From assembly GCF_003149185.1 (NCBI RefSeq), contig NZ_QGDO01000001.1, positions 1,364,001 to 1,428,000 of the forward strand: 64,000 nt of DNA, in the 5' to 3' direction. The notes under the pieces are model-generated. The model did not search any database and was not told the origin of the DNA. It was given only the letters and a program-made list of their open reading frames with translations. This DNA comes from Sediminitomix flava. Lineage in GTDB: Bacteria > Bacteroidota > Bacteroidia > Cytophagales > Flammeovirgaceae. A program made the position numbers and the translations under genes. Positions 46,038 through 54,392 of this stretch are shown piece after piece; the first letter of the stretch is position 1; each line of letters opens with the position of its first letter.

Positions 46038-48335
46038 TTAATTTGACAATGGTCGGTATAATTTCAATACTACTGATTGCTGAGGCAATTCTGAAAATCC
46101 GTTTTTCATTTGCTCTCCATTTTTCAAGAAGTCACATCTCCAATTATAAATCCCATTAGATGATAGGAAATCTATAATTTGATGTGCTAATTCCTCATCA
46201 GCTTCTTTTGCTATTTCTAACCTAAGATTCTTCTCTTCCTTCATCAAGGTGGTTATGGTCAGCAATAAATTTTCAACTCCTTTACTAAATTGCTTTTCGT
46301 CAGAAAATGTTATTTTTTTCTCAAAAATATAACTTTTCCCTTTTTCTAGGTCAATCTCTTCTGTATTGTATAAAACTCTTTTACCATTGTCACCCTTCAA
46401 ACCTTCAAGTGCCATTAGCATCTCGGGGTCTCCTTCCAAAAAGGCTTCATCAATCATTTCAATCAGTGGTGTGAAATAGTCATCAACTGCATTTGGTAGG
46501 ACAGGTTTAACTTCCACCTCCATTAATTGATCAAATTCATTCAAGGTTGTAAAACCATCTTTATCAGTTCGATCAACAATCATTTCCATCAATAACATCA
46601 AAGCATCGTAGCGGGTATCAACAGCGCTATTTTTTTCGACTTCATTCATCTTCACGACTTTAAAAGATGACGTTACTGCTGTTACTTTTTCACCGATTAA
46701 CTGATTTTCAATAAATAATGGTTTGATAAGTAAATCTTGGTTTAGCTCATAATTATACGTGCCTTCAGGAATACTTACTTGTAGCTTATAGATTTCTTTT
46801 CCTTCATGGAAAATATCCAAATTATAATTTTTCCCAGGAGATAAAATCATGAAGAAACGCCCTGTTTCCGTATCCGGATTATAAACGTACTTTTCTATTA
46901 GCTGATTTTGCTGATCTGTAACCTTGATGTTCAAAGGCATTAATCGCCCTGCCTTTCTTGCAACTATAGTACCTGTAAGTAGGGTTCTTTGTATCTTCTT
47001 TTTGGGTCTAAAAATACTGATAATATCATATTGGCCTGTTGAATTTTTTATTCTACGATTGGAACTAAGGTAAGCATAATTCCTACTCGGAGATTCAACG
47101 TAAGCAATATCATCTAAACTACTATTGATTGGATAGCCCATATTCACTCTCGGCTTCCAAGCTTTATTTTCATCCTTGGCACTCACAAAAACATCAAATC
47201 CTCCCATCGAACCTTCTCCGTTAGAACTAAAATAAATTGAAGAGTTACCTGGGGAAACAAATGGGAAAATTTCGTCTGCTTCTGTATTTATTTCTTTACC
47301 AAGCAAGACTGGCTCTGACCAGCCTTTACCATCTTTTTCTGATCTGTAAATATCAAAACCACCATAACCTCCAGGTCTATTCGATGAAAAATAAATCACA
47401 TTTCCATTCGAAGCTAGATAAGCTCCTTTTTCATAGAAATTAGAATTTATTGGAGATGGAAGCTTCTTAGGTTTTGTCCATCGGCTTTTCTTAACTCTGG
47501 TCTCATAAATACCCGACTCTCCTGTCTTTCGGTTAGACAAATTCAGGAGCATATAAGAACCATTTTGAGAAAGATATAAAGGTTGAACATCTGTATCTGG
47601 AAATTCGGACAATAAATAAGAATGTCCCCAATTGAGTCCTTTACGATAGGAAATGTAGATATCTGAAGAAACGCTTTCTAATTCTGATGGGATAAAATCG
47701 TAATCATCTCCAAAGACAAAATTGTAACTATCCTTTTGCCTACCTGTAGAAAATACCAAGTATTGTTCATTTGCAGAAATCAATGCACCTACTTCGTTGT
47801 ATGATGAATTGATTGGTACTTCCATGGGCTGAACAGATACATCTTCATTTGAAGAGCTTACTGCTTTCAGTCCAATTTCGCATTGTGCAATTTCTTTCTT
47901 GATTTGAAGTTCTTCTTCTTCAGATAAGCCTTGTTCGTATTCTAAATATTCATTGAAAGTATTTATAGCCTCTAAAAATCGTTCTTCTTGATGATATGCT
48001 TGAGCTAAGAAATAATAGACCGTATTAGGTGTTTCTTGATTCTTATATTTTGAGGCATATTCTAGATAAGGTAAGGCTTTATAAGAATGAAATGGAGAGT
48101 AACGGTAACAATCTGCGATCTTAAATTTTAGAAATGGGTCATTCAATATACGTGTATCGATTTCTAAAAATAAAGGTAAAGCAGTATCAAATTGCTTTGC
48201 AATGTATAAACTATCTGCTTTTTGGGTAAGCTGTGCTTCATCAGTCTGAGCTAATAAAGTCAGATGATAAAAACTTAGTCCTAGAAATAAAGATAGCTTT
48301 AAAAAAAACTTTAGTATGATCGCACTTCTACCCAC
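46038..48335 (-). CDS. TPR-PD40 protein with degenerate OmpA-like C-terminus
   Basis: 765 residues from a GTG start (no in-frame ATG precedes the signal peptide GLSFYHLTLLAQ). TPR-like helices ~30-150, a PD40 beta-propeller ~180-460 with repeated blades such as YLVFSTGR, YMLLNLSNRKTGESGIYE, VIYFSSNRPGGYGGFDIYRS and SIYFSSNGEGSMGGFDVFVS, then a CarboxypepD-like domain ~465-560. The C-terminal ~100 residues (SYIFEKKITFSD ... LRLEIAKEADEELAHQIIDFLSSNGI) follow the OmpA fold order, but the peptidoglycan-binding Asp and Arg positions are not kept. First gene of the unit with the YfiR-like protein and histidine kinase; likely an outer-membrane sensor or scaffold. Confidence 0.8.
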   Translation of the reverse strand: MGRSAIILKFFLKLSLFLGLSFYHLTLLAQTDEAQLTQKADSLYIAKQFDTALPLFLEIDTRILNDPFLKFKIADCYRYSPFHSYKALPYLEYASKYKNQETPNTVYYFLAQAYHQEERFLEAINTFNEYLEYEQGLSEEEELQIKKEIAQCEIGLKAVSSSNEDVSVQPMEVPINSSYNEVGALISANEQYLVFSTGRQKDSYNFVFGDDYDFIPSELESVSSDIYISYRKGLNWGHSYLLSEFPDTDVQPLYLSQNGSYMLLNLSNRKTGESGIYETRVKKSRWTKPKKLPSPINSNFYEKGAYLASNGNVIYFSSNRPGGYGGFDIYRSEKDGKGWSEPVLLGKEINTEADEIFPFVSPGNSSIYFSSNGEGSMGGFDVFVSAKDENKAWKPRVNMGYPINSSLDDIAYVESPSRNYAYLSSNRRIKNSTGQYDIISIFRPKKKIQRTLLTGTIVARKAGRLMPLNIKVTDQQNQLIEKYVYNPDTETGRFFMILSPGKNYNLDIFHEGKEIYKLQVSIPEGTYNYELNQDLLIKPLFIENQLIGEKVTAVTSSFKVVKMNEVEKNSAVDTRYDALMLLMEMIVDRTDKDGFTTLNEFDQLMEVEVKPVLPNAVDDYFTPLIEMIDEAFLEGDPEMLMALEGLKGDNGKRVLYNTEEIDLEKGKSYIFEKKITFSDEKQFSKGVENLLLTITTLMKEEKNLRLEIAKEADEELAHQIIDFLSSNGIYNWRCDFLKNGEQMKNGFSELPQQSVVLKLYRPLSN

Positions 48336-48402
48336 CTTAAAAATTTGTTTGGAAATAGTTTGTAGACCAAAAAGCGTCTAGTTCTAATAAATATAGGAAA
48401 AG

Positions 48403-48443
48403 AAAAGGATTGAAGTAGTCAAAAAGAATACTTCAATCCTAAA
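48403..48443 (-). terminator. terminator of the propeller-like gene
   Basis: AGGATTGAAGTA / TACTTCAATCCT, 11-nt loop, with TTTTCTTTTCC following on the minus strand. Confidence 0.75.
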
Positions 48444-48456
48444 AGTTTCAAAGACA

Positions 48457-49707
48457 CTACTGCCCTTGTATATCTAATTGGGAAACTAAAATCATTACTT
48501 TATCTCTACCACTTGGGCGAGTAAATCCAACGACCACAAAACTTCCGTCTTGCACTTCAATCATATCAACGCCTCTTTGCTCATCGATACCTCCGATTGA
48601 TCTTTCCCAGATTTTACTTCCAGATTTATCAAATTTCACAAGGTATACATTATGACCTTCTACACTAAGGTTGTCTCCATATTCGTCAGACTTCCAATCT
48701 TCAGTGTAGCCAACAGCTGCAAAGTTTCCATCTTTAGTTTTTGTAACAGTGAAGAATTCATCTGTACTCAAACCTCCAAAGTTTTTAGCCCACTCCTGTT
48801 GTCCTGTATTGTTTGTTTTCACAACCCAAGCATCGTGACTACCCTCTGCAAAAGAATAAGTGTATCCAACAAGAATAAATCCGCTATCCTCTGTTTGGAT
48901 TACGTCATTTGCCATCTCATTATCTCCACCTCCGTAGGTCATTTCCCACTGCTTATTCCCCTCTTTGTCGGTATGGAACATCCAAATATCCCATTTCCCT
49001 TGTCCCATGGATTCAGTGTTAACAACCATAGCATAGCCTGTTTCGGTTTTCACCATTGCAGCACCATCTTCGTTACTGTCACCACCATATTTCTTCTCCC
49101 ACTGTTTTACGCCACTTTCGTCAATCTTAGTTACGTAAACATCACTTGGGTTTGACTCCCCTCCAAGGTTATAAGTAGTACCCATGATCACATATCCGCC
49201 ATCATGCGCTGGGATAATCGCTTTTCCTTCGTCGATACTCGTAGCAGAACCGTAAGTATGTGTCCATACTTGTTTTCCGTTCTTATCTACTTTGATCGCC
49301 CAAATATCTTTGATATCTCTTCCAGAACCATAAGAATCTGAACTACCTACGATCACATATCCGCCATCATTTGACTGGATCATTTCGGCAACTTCTTCAG
49401 TTTCTCTACCGCCAAAAGTATACTTCCACTCTTGTGTTCCTGTACTAGAAATTTTCCAAAGGCTTAAATCTGTATTTCCAGACACTCCCACTGAACGTCC
49501 TGCAACTATATACCCTCCGTCGTGTGCTTCTACAATTGCATTACCTTCGTCAAACCGTCCTCCTCCTAGAACAATCTGAAAACCTGCCAAGCTTTTGACA
49601 GCCTTCGGCAAAGGCTTTGAAATACCAGTAGAACATAAAAGTAATAGTACTGGAATTATCAGTTGTTTCATTGATTTCATCATAAAGTCATTTGCAGCAT
49701 AATACAT
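48457..49707 (-). CDS. exported seven-repeat beta-propeller-like protein
   Basis: 416 residues from the first ATG; the signal peptide suggests a start nearer MMKSMKQL (ATG at 49681-49683) or MKQLIIPVLLLLCSTGISK. The mature protein is built of seven ~45-60-residue repeats of the form GG-x-x-x-D-E-x-x-x-x-I-x-x-x-x-D-G-G-Y-I-V-x-G-x-x-x-S ... D-x-W-x-x-K-x-D-x-x-G-x-x-x-W-x-x-x-Y, e.g. IQSNDGGYVIVGSSDSYGSG and IPAHDGGYVIMGTTYNLGG. Seven units would close a seven-bladed propeller. Such proteins are common in Bacteroidota exoproteomes; function unknown. No T9SS C-terminal domain is attached. Confidence 0.8.
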   Translation of the reverse strand: MYYAANDFMMKSMKQLIIPVLLLLCSTGISKPLPKAVKSLAGFQIVLGGGRFDEGNAIVEAHDGGYIVAGRSVGVSGNTDLSLWKISSTGTQEWKYTFGGRETEEVAEMIQSNDGGYVIVGSSDSYGSGRDIKDIWAIKVDKNGKQVWTHTYGSATSIDEGKAIIPAHDGGYVIMGTTYNLGGESNPSDVYVTKIDESGVKQWEKKYGGDSNEDGAAMVKTETGYAMVVNTESMGQGKWDIWMFHTDKEGNKQWEMTYGGGDNEMANDVIQTEDSGFILVGYTYSFAEGSHDAWVVKTNNTGQQEWAKNFGGLSTDEFFTVTKTKDGNFAAVGYTEDWKSDEYGDNLSVEGHNVYLVKFDKSGSKIWERSIGGIDEQRGVDMIEVQDGSFVVVGFTRPSGRDKVMILVSQLDIQGQ

Positions 49708-49897
49708 TCATTCTTGAATGCAATTCGATAACATCAGATTTATAACGACATATTATCATATTTATTCTGCATTCAGAAACTAGGAAGTTAAAAATATTCC
49801 TGAAGTAATGCCTTCACCTACACCTCGATACCATTACATCTGTCAGAAATCAGATGATTTAGTTACTTCTAGAAGAATGTTAAATCTTCATGAAAAA

Positions 49898-50977
49898 CTA
49901 GCAAAGTTTTACGTAGCTACCCAAGAAGGTTACAGTATAGCTGTACTTCATCAAAATTTCTTGAACATTCGGATCTTTGTAATGTCCATCAAAATCAATG
50001 AGGAACCAATACTGGAAACTATCTTTCACTCGCGCAGGACGACTTTCAATTTTAGTTAGGTTAATTCCTTTTTCTCTAAACTCTTGTAAGAAATCAACCA
50101 AAGCACCTGGCGTATGAGGTGTTTTTGCCAATATTGTTGTTTTGTCTTCTTCTCCTTTTTGGTTCAAGATATCTTTCGCCAAAATCAAGAAACGAGTTGT
50201 ATTACTCTGACTATCTTCAATATTATCGTACAATACAGGAAGTCCGTGAAGCTTAGCTGCAATGTCTGAACAAATAGCTGCCGAGTTCGGATTTTCTGTA
50301 GCTAGTCTAGCCGCTTTGGAAGTAGAAGCTACCTCTACAAATTTCACATCTGTATCTTCACCGAAGTAATCTTCCAAGAAATTACGACACTGTCTGAATG
50401 CTATATCTTTTGAATAGATCGTATCAATCTTTTTGAGGTCATTGTCAAGACCAGCTAAGGCAAAATGAATAGCCATCGGAATTTCAGCTACAATCTTCAC
50501 ATTACGCTCACAAAGCATATCGATTGTTTCTGCCACAGAACCTTCTTGGTTATTTTCGATAGGCACTACCCCAAAACGAACACGTCCTGTTTCTACATTA
50601 TCAAATACAGATTTGATGGTACGCAAAGAAACATATTCACTCATTGCTCCAAAACGGCTTTCGGCAGCTTGATGTGTAAAACTTCCTTCTGGCCCCAAGA
50701 ATGCTATTTTCTCTGGTAATTCAATATTTCTACTTACGGCAAATACTTCTTGGAAAAGTGCCGAAATAGCATCACGATTTAGTGTTCCGTTTTCATCCTG
50801 ACTTTTCGTTGACAGACGATCGATAATCGCTTTTTCTCTTTCTGGTCTGTAAATGATAGACTTTTCATGCTTTTTTAGCTCGCCCACATTCTTCACCACT
50901 TCCATACGAGCATTCAAAAGCTCTAAAATATCATCGTCTAGCTTATCTATTTTCTCTCGAAGATTATTCAAATCCAT
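49898..50977 (-). CDS. pheA: bifunctional chorismate mutase / prephenate dehydratase
   Basis: 359 residues from the ATG at 50975-50977 (MDLNNLREKIDKLDDDILELLNARMEVV); a TTG 18 bp upstream is unlikely, and an AAAGGA ribosome site precedes the ATG. Residues 1-~85 are an AroQ-type chorismate mutase with PEREKAIIDRL; ~95-275 the prephenate dehydratase (IAFLGPEGSFTHQAAESRFG, VPIENNQEGSVAETIDML, SNTTRFLILAKD with the catalytic Thr); ~285-359 an ACT domain (PHTPGALVDFLQEFREKGINLTKIESRP) for phenylalanine feedback. It leads chorismate to phenylpyruvate. A hairpin with a U run sits 31 nt before the start (51008-51043), suggesting attenuation. Confidence 0.95.
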   Translation of the reverse strand: MDLNNLREKIDKLDDDILELLNARMEVVKNVGELKKHEKSIIYRPEREKAIIDRLSTKSQDENGTLNRDAISALFQEVFAVSRNIELPEKIAFLGPEGSFTHQAAESRFGAMSEYVSLRTIKSVFDNVETGRVRFGVVPIENNQEGSVAETIDMLCERNVKIVAEIPMAIHFALAGLDNDLKKIDTIYSKDIAFRQCRNFLEDYFGEDTDVKFVEVASTSKAARLATENPNSAAICSDIAAKLHGLPVLYDNIEDSQSNTTRFLILAKDILNQKGEEDKTTILAKTPHTPGALVDFLQEFREKGINLTKIESRPARVKDSFQYWFLIDFDGHYKDPNVQEILMKYSYTVTFLGSYVKLC

Positions 50978-51007
50978 GCTATAATCCTTTTGCAATCACA
51001 CAACATT

Positions 51008-51043
51008 AAAAAACGAGGCCATAAGAAATTTTCTTATAGCCTC
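51008..51043 (-). promoter_or_regulatory. attenuator-like terminator in the pheA leader
   Basis: In the minus-strand RNA a 13-bp stem (GAGGC-U-AUAAGAA with UUCUUAU-G-GCCUC, one U-G pair) has a short loop and is followed by UUUUUU, 31 nt upstream of the pheA ATG. In the plus-strand RNA the same place gives a C-A mismatch and no U run, so it works only toward pheA. No minus-strand gene lies upstream that it could terminate, as hisB is divergent. Confidence 0.65.
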
Positions 51044-51184
51044 ATATTCCGCAATATAAATAGGAATCAGCGATATTCTACAGAAATATTTAAATTTTGA
51101 GCTGTGAAAGTCTATTTTGCAAACTATTTTTCAGATAAACGGTATATTTAACAAACATTTTTAAAATCAATCTTTTTTGTTGCT

Positions 51185-52288
51185 ATGCGTAAAAAAGTAC
51201 TTTTCATCGACAGAGATGGAACCCTAATCGTAGAGCCACCAACCGATTATCAAGTTGATTCTTTAGAAAAACTTGAATTCATTCCGAAGGTGCTTACGTG
51301 GTTAGGAAAAATTACAAACGAACTCGATTATGAAGTTGTCATGGTTACCAACCAAGATGGTTTAGGTACAGACTCGTACCCTGAATCAACTTTCTGGCCT
51401 GCCCATGACAAAATGCTAAAAACGTTTGAGGGAGAAGGCGTGACTTTTAAAGCACAGCACATCGATCGTACTTTTGAGGAAGAAAAAGCGGATACTCGCA
51501 AACCAAGAACAGGTATGCTAACTGCTTATTTCGATTCGGAAAAATATGATCTTGAAAACTCTTTCGTAATTGGAGATAGAAAGACCGATGTAGAGCTTGC
51601 TCAAAATTTAGGTTCTAAATCTATTTATTTCCACACTGAAGCATTTGACGATGCTACTTTAGTGAGTGATGATTGGGAAGAAATCTTTTACTACCTAAAA
51701 GGACAAAGCCGTACAGCTCATATCCATAGAAAGACTTACGAAACAGATATCGCGATTCATCTTGATCTTGATGGAAATGGAAAAGGCGAAATTCAGACAG
51801 GAATTGGTTTCTTTGACCACATGCTTGAGCAAGTAAAAAAACATGCAGGGATTGATCTTTCGATAAAGGTTAATGGTGATTTGTATATTGACGAACATCA
51901 TACAATCGAAGATACTGCACTTGCACTTGGCGAAGCATTCTACAATGCACTTGGCGATAAAAGAGGAATCGAAAGATATGGATTCTATCTTTTAGCAATG
52001 GACGAAACGCTCGCTCAAGTTGCATTAGATTTCTCAGGAAGACCCTGGTTAGTATGGAATGCGCCGTTCAATAGAGAGCGAGTAGGTGGTATGCCAACTG
52101 AAATGTTTATGCACTTCTTCAAATCTTTCTCTGATACTTCAAAAGCAAATTTGAATATCAAAGTAGAAGGCGATAACGAACATCATATGATTGAATCTAT
52201 TTTTAAAGGATTTGCAAGAGCAATCAAGATGGCAATCAAACGTGATGTCAATAACAACGAAATCCCGAGCACAAAAGGAGTTCTATAA
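51185..52288 (+). CDS. hisB: bifunctional histidinol-phosphatase / imidazoleglycerol-phosphate dehydratase
   Basis: 367 residues. Residues 1-~165 form a HAD-type histidinol phosphatase (FIDRDGTLI nucleophile, [22 protein letters not shown]); ~170-367 the dehydratase with [38 protein letters not shown] and [17 protein letters not shown], the manganese-binding His/Glu clusters. It catalyses steps six/seven and eight of histidine synthesis. The rest of the his pathway is not adjacent, so hisB is isolated here, divergent from pheA. Confidence 0.96.
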   Translation: MRKKVLFIDRDGTLIVEPPTDYQVDSLEKLEFIPKVLTWLGKITNELDYEVVMVTNQDGLGTDSYPESTFWPAHDKMLKTFEGEGVTFKAQHIDRTFEEEKADTRKPRTGMLTAYFDSEKYDLENSFVIGDRKTDVELAQNLGSKSIYFHTEAFDDATLVSDDWEEIFYYLKGQSRTAHIHRKTYETDIAIHLDLDGNGKGEIQTGIGFFDHMLEQVKKHAGIDLSIKVNGDLYIDEHHTIEDTALALGEAFYNALGDKRGIERYGFYLLAMDETLAQVALDFSGRPWLVWNAPFNRERVGGMPTEMFMHFFKSFSDTSKANLNIKVEGDNEHHMIESIFKGFARAIKMAIKRDVNNNEIPSTKGVL

Positions 52289-52329
52289 ATTGCAATTAAC
52301 ACTGCATTTCGTTTCCAAAAGAAATGTTT

Positions 52330-52359
52330 GCCTTTCCGACCTAGTTGGAAAGGCTTTTT
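52330..52359 (+). terminator. terminator of hisB
   Basis: GCCTTTCC / GGAAAGGC with a 9-nt loop, then TTTTTC. Confidence 0.8.
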
Positions 52360-52599
52360 CTATTTAAAATCTTTCAGCATTCTGAGGTAAAGCTGTTCTA
52401 CCTTTTCTCTAGCCCAAGGCGTTCTTCTCAGAAATTTCAAACTTGATTTTGTAGTTGGATTACTGTTAAAGCAATTAATTTTGATGCGTTGCCCTAATTC
52501 TTCCCAACCATAATACGCCACCAACTCTTCTAATATATCAGCCAATTTCACCCCATGAAGCGGATCATTGGATTGATGCTGTTTCTTGTTTTCTTCCAT
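52360..52599 (-). CDS. VF530-family (DUF2132) DNA-binding protein
   Basis: 79 residues. NDPLHGVKLADILEELVAYYGWEELGQRIKINCF and NPTTKSSLKFLRRTPWAREKVEQLY match the VF530/DUF2132 signature almost position by position. The Vibrio structure shows a helical fold with DNA-binding character; the cellular role is unknown. Its stop codon abuts the hisB terminator. Monocistronic. Confidence 0.93.
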   Translation of the reverse strand: MEENKKQHQSNDPLHGVKLADILEELVAYYGWEELGQRIKINCFNSNPTTKSSLKFLRRTPWAREKVEQLYLRMLKDFK

Positions 52600-52738
52600 T
52601 TTTCATAGAAATTCTATTCACCCACAAATATATCTTATTTTAACTTGAGAAATAAGTATATATCATAACTACTTTACTTTAAAGCTTTTTTATATTTGAT
52701 ATTCATTTTAGAATGATTAGGAATACCAAAAAAATCAC

Positions 52739-53233
52739 ATGTATAAACTTTTTTTCACTATTACATTGGGGTTATTTCTTCTAATTCCCTTTGGACTCAG
52801 ACTTTTTTATAAAGAACCTTTTCCTGCAGTCATATTACCTAGTGGGCACGGAAAACGAAGGTTAGACTCAAATACCTTAAAAAACATTGAATATGAATGT
52901 TTTGCTTATTACAATAGAAAACGATTCAAAATAACGTTAAATAAACTACTTCAACCAATACCCAATCATTACTATAGTTATATACTTAAAAAAAATCTTG
53001 GTGCTACAGCTTTAAAAAACAAGACATCTAAAAAATCAAACAAAAGATATTATTTCGACGACTTTCATTTAAAGAAATGGTATTTGAAAAATATAGGGCT
53101 AGAAATAGATAGCCTAAAAGTCTTCTATAATCAAAATACACGTTTATTAAATGATGAAACTACTTCTAGCTCCAAAATTTTAAGTATTAAAACTTTCTAT
53201 TTCAATGATTCAGTTACTTTTAAATATCAATAA
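52739..53233 (+). CDS. single-pass membrane protein of unknown function
   Basis: 164 residues: an N-terminal membrane helix (KLFFTITLGLFLLIPFGLRLFY, ~3-24), then a basic, Lys/Tyr/Asn-rich extracytoplasmic domain with no cysteine pair and no recognised fold. It overlaps the next gene by 29 bp, so the two are probably co-translated and their products may work together. Bacteroidota often pair such proteins with HTTM/DoxX-like membrane proteins (impression, not a search result). Confidence 0.65.
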   Translation: MYKLFFTITLGLFLLIPFGLRLFYKEPFPAVILPSGHGKRRLDSNTLKNIEYECFAYYNRKRFKITLNKLLQPIPNHYYSYILKKNLGATALKNKTSKKSNKRYYFDDFHLKKWYLKNIGLEIDSLKVFYNQNTRLLNDETTSSSKILSIKTFYFNDSVTFKYQ

Positions 53234-54278
53234 CCTCTTATTACACCAATTTTCTTCTGCAGCTAAAGTCGATACTAAATCATTGAGGACATATCGTAAA
53301 TTAGTAGTAATTATATCTCTAATACTATTTTTTCCGAATGTTCTATGGCTTGCCGATTTACCTGACAAATTATTTTCTCCTCCTGAATTATCTTTTACTA
53401 GTATCTTAAAAGGATTTCCAAACTATTCAGTATTATTTATATTACACCTAATTACACTTATATCATTAGTTCTATTAGGTCTAAACATACATAGTAGGAT
53501 CTCTGGTATTACCCATGCTCTAAGTCTTATCTTATTGTATGGTTTACAATTTAGTTTTGGAAAAATTGATCATATTATCATTCTTCCTCTGACTTTTCTT
53601 TGTTTATCAATAGATAAATGGGGTATAGAAACTTCAAAAAATACAGTGTTGCCTATTTCAGGAGAAACATTATTGGCTATATTTATAAGTTTTGGTATGT
53701 TTACAGCAGGCTTTCCGAAGCTTTTAAACTGGTTTGACCTAGACCTAAACACAAGCGGCTTTTTACATTGGTTTTACCCTGGATACTTCAATTCAAATAG
53801 AACTCACTTATTGGCTAATAGTGTTTTTATGTTTCCAACCTTTCTATTAGAAATCATTGATTACACTGCTATTTTATTTGAACTGATCCCTTTCCTTTTA
53901 TTATTAAGTGGGAAAAAAAAGTTATGGCAACTTTGGCTAATAATAGCCTCTATTTTTCACCTATTAAATACTCTTCTTCTTAATATTTCCTTCAGTATTC
54001 ATTCCTTCATTTTTATTCTTTACTTATTACCCCAACAAGTCAATAATACATTGTGTATGGTAAAAAATAGAAACTTATCACTATTTATCCTATTTGCTGC
54101 TTGTATTCAACTTTTTTCTATTATCCAGTTTAATAAAACACTAGTTCAATGGTTATTTACATCATCCAAATATAGATTAGTATTTGACATGATTTTATGG
54201 AGTTCAATCACCATTTTAGGTTTTTTTAAAATCTTTGAGAAAGATCATAACTGTTCCCTTGACTTAAATGAAGGCTAA
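53205..54278 (+). CDS. multi-pass HTTM/DoxX-like membrane protein
   Basis: 357 residues, about eight to nine membrane helices (e.g. 31-49, 73-95, 100-118, 123-138, 153-172, 215-236, 241-262, 264-280, 292-310, 325-342). Features reminiscent of the HTTM (vitamin-K carboxylase-like membrane) fold are the conserved H/D within LQFSFGKIDHIIILPLTFLCLSID and the SFGMFTAGFPKLLNWFDLD segment, which resembles the helix with N-Lys in that superfamily. No lumenal domain. Starts within the preceding gene. The assignment is tentative. Confidence 0.55.
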   Translation: MIQLLLNINNLLLHQFSSAAKVDTKSLRTYRKLVVIISLILFFPNVLWLADLPDKLFSPPELSFTSILKGFPNYSVLFILHLITLISLVLLGLNIHSRISGITHALSLILLYGLQFSFGKIDHIIILPLTFLCLSIDKWGIETSKNTVLPISGETLLAIFISFGMFTAGFPKLLNWFDLDLNTSGFLHWFYPGYFNSNRTHLLANSVFMFPTFLLEIIDYTAILFELIPFLLLLSGKKKLWQLWLIIASIFHLLNTLLLNISFSIHSFIFILYLLPQQVNNTLCMVKNRNLSLFILFAACIQLFSIIQFNKTLVQWLFTSSKYRLVFDMILWSSITILGFFKIFEKDHNCSLDLNEG

Positions 54279-54360
54279 CTCTTTTTGATAAAAAATGAAG
54301 TCAAATAAGCTTTAATTAGAGTTCATTTTTAGATTTTCTAATTAAACCAGAAAGGCTTTT

Positions 54361-54368
54361 TATCTTTG
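54361..54368 (+). promoter_or_regulatory. promoter -7 element for the AddB-like gene
   Basis: TATCTTTG matches TAnnTTTG; the -33 region is weak. It would start transcription near 54375, 18 nt before the ATG at 54393, and rules out the TTG at 54366 as the start. Confidence 0.4.
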
Positions 54369-54392
54369 TTTCTGGATTTAAAATCGAAAAGC

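Noticed and set aside
48652-49155. 167-residue plus-strand frame
   Set aside because: Antisense shadow of the repeat-rich propeller gene; long only because of the repeats' codon use.
51090-51158. 22-residue leader peptide upstream of the pheA attenuator
   Set aside because: It has one Phe and two Tyr codons, no run of Phe codons, and ends ~47 nt before the hairpin, so ribosome stalling there would not obviously control it.
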